From Endozoicomonas sp965199185 (GTDB lineage: Bacteria; Pseudomonadota; Gammaproteobacteria; Pseudomonadales; Endozoicomonadaceae): DNA of 64,000 nucleotides. Shown here one piece after another: positions 60,884 to 64,000 of this stretch. Under the pieces are notes generated by a model that saw nothing but the letters and a program-made list of their open reading frames with translations, searched no databases and was not told the DNA's origin. Position 1 is the first letter of the stretch. The number at the start of each line of letters is the position of its first letter. The position numbers and the translations under genes were made by a program. Location of the stretch: contig CBDAQW010000031.1 of the NCBI GenBank assembly GCA_965199185.1, positions 49,101 through 113,100 on the forward strand, read 5' to 3'.

Positions 60884-61240
60884 AGTTTCTTTCCTTCAAG
60901 GGGAGGGAGGGTAAAAATGTTCAGTTCTTTACGAATATGGGGGGCAATAATCGATATTAAACCCTTAAAGCATATCGCAATGCAGGATAATTGCATCAGA
61001 TAAAACAAGCAAAGCTGCTTAATGCCTGCGATCCGGCTTTTTAGCTTATAGTGCTTCTTGATCCTGCGATTTTACTCAACAGCTTTGATAGCGTTCAGAC
61101 GGCCTCTCAGGGTACGGCATATCAAACAATCACTTCTGAATATTGACCGAAGTCATAAAAAAGCAAGAACAACAAAGACTGTTATCTAGCAATCAGAACC
61201 ACCTGCAGAGCAGATGGTAGGATGAAAGCCAGCAGAGGGG

Positions 61241-61654
61241 CTACAGTCCAACACCAGCAAGCCGCATTTGCTCCTGACGTTTCTCTTCTGCTTCTTGGTT
61301 TCGTATATATTCACGGATCATCTGCTCATCTAAGCCAATTGTACTGACACAATAACCTCCAGCCCAGAAGTGTCTGCCTGTGAAGTTCCGTTTTACCTGA
61401 AGATACTTCCGAAATATGCGGATCGCTGACTTCCCTTTAAGAAAACCAACAGTATTCACAACACTATATTTTGGTGGAATCAGCAGCAACATATGGATGT
61501 GATCACGCATTGCGTAACCTTCAACCAATTCAATACCCTGTTGACGACAGAGCTCACGTCATTTTTTGCCTATATCACGCCTCAGTGTTCCATAAATCGC
61601 CTTCTTTCGATATTTCGGAACAATAACGATGTGATAGTTGCAATAATGCTTCAC
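61241..61654 (-). pseudogene. IS200/IS605-family TnpA with an internal stop
   Basis: The GTG at 61652-61654 starts a 137-codon frame (KHYCNYHIVIVPKYRKKAIYGTLRRDIGKK, stop, RELCRQQGIELVEGYAMRDHIHMLLLIPPKYSV). The HUH motif is intact as HIH in DHIHML, and the catalytic Tyr should lie in the REYIRNQE helix. The stop is TGA at 61559-61561, where TGG (Trp) would be expected, so one base change inactivates the gene. The C-terminal half could be translated from an internal start at 61528. Readthrough or sequencing error are alternatives. Confidence 0.8.
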
Positions 61655-61678
61655 GTGAGTTTGGCTTTGTCAGTCTCT

Positions 61679-61722
61679 CATATGGCCTCCTTAAAGAACT
61701 TGCCGGTTCAAAGAAGGCCATT
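61679..61722. repeat. Imperfect palindrome beside the IS200 transposase
   Basis: ATGGCCT and AGGCCAT bound an imperfect hairpin with an inner GAAC/GGTTC stem, located 25 bp upstream of the transposase start. Subterminal hairpins of this kind are recognised by TnpA at the ends of IS200/IS605 elements. Confidence 0.55.
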
Positions 61723-61922
61723 TTCCTACCCTGCACGCCAAGTACAGAAATTATCAGCGGTGACTATCCGTGATCAACGAATTGATGGCATTACCCTCAT
61801 TTCATATTGGAGAAGACTAAGACTTGCGCTGGAATAATTTAAGAACCATTTTCCTGATGAAGAATCATACCCTACTCCCTCACTCATATATTTCTTGCAA
61901 TGTTTCTACGGTATTCGTCTTT

Positions 61923-62303
61923 ATGAAGCACATTAACCGTTGGTTATTCTCATTCTTTATTTTAAGCAGCTCAATCAACTTATTTAGTAGTTTCTCTGAA
62001 GCTGATCAGCCAAAAATCGATACTTATACGCCTGTTATTGAAATCCATATCGGTAGCCACCACAATGAAAATTTCAACAATGAACCTATTGACGTTTATA
62101 AGGAAAATTCCGAAACGGTCACTGGGGCATCATCACCCAATCTTGGTGCAACATCTTCCAAAACCATCAGAGAAACAGGGATACCAAGTGATCATGTAAT
62201 GAGTCGTATATCTACTCATATTGTGCTGGGTGGTTTTTTCTCATCAATGATTTTGATTTCATGCTATGTTGCAGGCAATAAATATAAAAAAACTACTCTA
62301 TAA
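61923..62303 (+). CDS. Small membrane or secreted protein of unknown function
   Basis: From the ATG at 61923 the protein has 126 residues: a signal-peptide-like start (MKHINRWLFSFFILSSSINLFSS), a polar Asn/Thr/Ser-rich central part and one transmembrane helix near the C-terminus (IVLGGFFSSMILISCYVAG) with a basic tail. It is probably anchored by its C-terminus and exposed to the periplasm. The frame is open to a TTG at 61824 and an ATG at 61857, so the start is uncertain. No ribosome binding site is convincing. No domain is recognised. It converges with ushA. Confidence 0.45.
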   Translation: MKHINRWLFSFFILSSSINLFSSFSEADQPKIDTYTPVIEIHIGSHHNENFNNEPIDVYKENSETVTGASSPNLGATSSKTIRETGIPSDHVMSRISTHIVLGGFFSSMILISCYVAGNKYKKTTL

Positions 62304-62390
62304 GATATCCAGATCTGTGATCTTATAATCCGTCTGAAAATAATATCTCAACTTAATCTTCTGGATTCAAAAATCAGTGATTGTAATATA

Positions 62391-62418
62391 GTCGGGTTTC
62401 TCTCTTTTGAAACCCGAC
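62391..62418. terminator. Hairpin between the small membrane-protein gene and ushA
   Basis: GTCGGGTTTC (62391-62400) and GAAACCCGAC (62409-62418) form a perfect 10-bp stem with an 8-nt loop, 20 bp beyond the ushA stop. It may serve both convergent genes. Confidence 0.65.
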
Positions 62419-62437
62419 ACATATCCATCTACACTGA

Positions 62438-64000
62438 TTACTTTCTTACAATCTCCATTTTTGGCAGATATTCACTTCGCTGTAGTGGTGAATACTTTTT
62501 GATGTACTCTCTTAACACGACAGCGTCTGTATAACCGGTATTTACAAAAGTTGGATTTCCATCCAGTTCAGGCCAACCATCGCCACCACCGGCAGAAAAA
62601 GCATTAATTGCCAGTCGATACTTTTTCTTCTTATCCACAGGCTTGCCGCCAACCTCAAAAGACATCATTTTATCCCCAGCCATAGTTAACTTAACATTAG
62701 CAAAGTGCGCCATGCCGCCGCTGATTGCTTGAATAGCGGCAATGTCTTCTACATAATTCCAAAGCTGGCGACCATTCAATTCCAGATAGCAGACCATATT
62801 GCCGAAAGGTTGCACCTTGAGCACATCTTTCTCGGTGATAGAGCCCGCTTTCAAACCTGTGCGGATCCCCCCCCCATTAATCACCGCAAGATCTGCTTTC
62901 ACTTTTTCCATTTGCGCTCTGGCAATGAGATTACCCATTGCCGCAGGGCCAGAGCGAACTTTTTCACGGGAGCCATCCATGGACTTATCGAGTGAACCTG
63001 TTTTTCGATTCATCAGTTCGCTGGCTTTATCCTGATAGGGTTTCAGCGCTTTCACTACGACCTGATCTTCGGGAATTTCCGTTTCAATACTGACCATCTG
63101 TTTTTTGCCATTGATGATTTTTTCTTTCTTGAGGTTCACCGGAATCAATCGATAGTTGATCATTTTCAACAGTCCATGACTGTGTCTGCGACTATTGGGA
63201 TCATCCAGATACTGATAAATGAAATCAGCACGCCCAACATATTTACCCCATTCCCACGCCTGCAACACATAGGTACTGTTTTTAATATCCGGCCGCAGCA
63301 GTTTACTTTGGGAATGTCCTCCAACAATAATATCAACGCCATCTACCTCTCTGGCCAGCGTTACATCTCCTGGCGCATTGTGGCCGTGCCTGGCATTGGG
63401 ATAATGCCCCATATGTGTCAAAGCAATCACCACATCTGCCTTTTCTTCCCGTACCAATTTGGGAACCCATTTTTGAGCAGTATCTATCGCATCATCGAAC
63501 CGAATGTCTTTTATATTTTCTTTCAATGTCTGCGACTCGGTGTCTTCTGTAGTCAAACCCAGAATAGCTACATTAACCCCTTCCAGATTCTTCATAATCC
63601 AGGGTTTGAATACTAGCTTATTATTCTTTTTGTAGTGGATATTGGCCGATAGAAAAGGAAATTCAGCCCACTTCTCCTGCTTCAGCAGAATCGGCAATGG
63701 GTTATCGAACTCATGGTTACCTACGGTCATGGCATCGTAACCAATCAGGTTCATCCCGATAAAATCGGGTTCTGCTTCCTGAATATCAGACTCAGGAACA
63801 CCGGTATTAATGTCACCTGCTGACAATACTAATGACTTACCACCTTCGGCTTCTACCTCCGAGCGTATACGGTCAATCAGTTTTTTCCTGGCAGCCATCC
63901 CCATTTCACCATTCCGGTTTTTCCAGAACTTCCCATGATTATCATTGGTGTGAATGACCGTAAATTGCAGGGTTTTTAATGTAGGTTGTCTGTATTTTTC
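62438..64000 (-). CDS. ushA: 5'-nucleotidase/UDP-sugar hydrolase (UshA family), start beyond the window
   Basis: A periplasmic metallophosphatase that hydrolyses nucleotides and UDP-sugars. The frame is open to the window end, where TVIHTNDNHGKFW (the first metal motif, Asp and His) is visible upstream of the apparent Met at 63904, so the protein is N-terminally incomplete and the signal peptide lies outside. Other motifs are SAGDINTG, GNHEFD, THMGHY and GGHSQSKL in the metallophosphatase domain. The C-terminal substrate-binding domain has GGGIRTGL, the PFGNMVCYLELNG stretch and NAFSAGGGDGWPEL. Two-domain 5'-nucleotidase architecture is complete at the C-terminus. Confidence 0.9.
   Translation of the reverse strand, partial: EKYRQPTLKTLQFTVIHTNDNHGKFWKNRNGEMGMAARKKLIDRIRSEVEAEGGKSLVLSAGDINTGVPESDIQEAEPDFIGMNLIGYDAMTVGNHEFDNPLPILLKQEKWAEFPFLSANIHYKKNNKLVFKPWIMKNLEGVNVAILGLTTEDTESQTLKENIKDIRFDDAIDTAQKWVPKLVREEKADVVIALTHMGHYPNARHGHNAPGDVTLAREVDGVDIIVGGHSQSKLLRPDIKNSTYVLQAWEWGKYVGRADFIYQYLDDPNSRRHSHGLLKMINYRLIPVNLKKEKIINGKKQMVSIETEIPEDQVVVKALKPYQDKASELMNRKTGSLDKSMDGSREKVRSGPAAMGNLIARAQMEKVKADLAVINGGGIRTGLKAGSITEKDVLKVQPFGNMVCYLELNGRQLWNYVEDIAAIQAISGGMAHFANVKLTMAGDKMMSFEVGGKPVDKKKKYRLAINAFSAGGGDGWPELDGNPTFVNTGYTDAVVLREYIKKYSPLQRSEYLPKMEIVRK

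Noticed and set aside
60884..61240. Possible transposon tail or small RNA in the gap before the quinone oxidoreductase
   Set aside because: Short inverted repeats exist but nothing has a recognisable family or boundary.

Overview
The window reads as chromosomal DNA of a gammaproteobacterium with moderate GC. Its IlvIH, PntAB, SbcCD, MrcB, Epd-Pgk, UshA and CopA-CueR homologues all look gammaproteobacterial. A marine, host-associated Endozoicomonas-like lineage is my best guess. It rests on the eukaryotic-type glutathione synthetase, the large AT-rich secreted proteins of unknown function, and the load of insertion sequences and small palindromic elements. This is inference, because there is no rRNA or marker gene to settle it.

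Layout. 1-6.2 kb: end of a Bcr/CflA-type drug exporter, epd-pgk, a NusG/RfaH-type antiterminator coupled to an alpha/beta hydrolase, and nfo. 6.2-10.8 kb: a DUF945 protein and a broken secreted-protein gene split by an IS30-type remnant. 10.9-13.9 kb: pntAB. 14.7-19.6 kb: sbcDC. 19.8-28 kb: small proteins (NTF2-like, DUF4250, DUF2061), a eukaryotic-type glutathione synthetase behind a strong Fur-like palindrome, a COG0523 GTPase, two glutathione transferases, a CurA-type reductase and a LysR regulator, together a thiol, metal and redox neighbourhood. 28-31.6 kb: putA. 31.9-33.2 kb: an intact ISAs1-family element inserted at the 3' end of an 803-residue secreted-protein gene. 35.7-38 kb: ilvIH. 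38.4-46 kb: DUF4124, yqcC, mrcB, tfoX C-terminal domain, moeB, gcvH, DinB-like, and an OlsF-like double acyltransferase. 45.8-48.7 kb: membrane proteins, YHS protein, ATP-grasp enzyme, DedA. 48.7-50.5 kb: subtilase with a preceding propeptide-like protein. 50.6-56.1 kb: TonB-dependent receptor, YfiR-like protein and hybrid histidine kinase. 56.3-64 kb: secreted unknown, copA-cueR, an MDR reductase, a dead IS200 transposase, a small membrane protein and ushA (cut by the window end).

The most notable new-looking structure is a family of short non-coding palindromic transposable elements (MITEs) present three times (6292-6412, 19613-19793, 23896-24016). Each is flanked by a different 7-bp target duplication, and the two short copies can be derived from the long copy by internal deletion. 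Other points: a 708-residue reading frame that is exactly restored by deleting 568 bp around the IS30 remnant; a mosaic of host-gene and transposase sequence inside that remnant; a nearly scarless ISAs1 insertion; and the receptor-YfiR-kinase operon as a candidate signalling system. I saw no CRISPR array, no tRNA or rRNA, and no phage structural genes.
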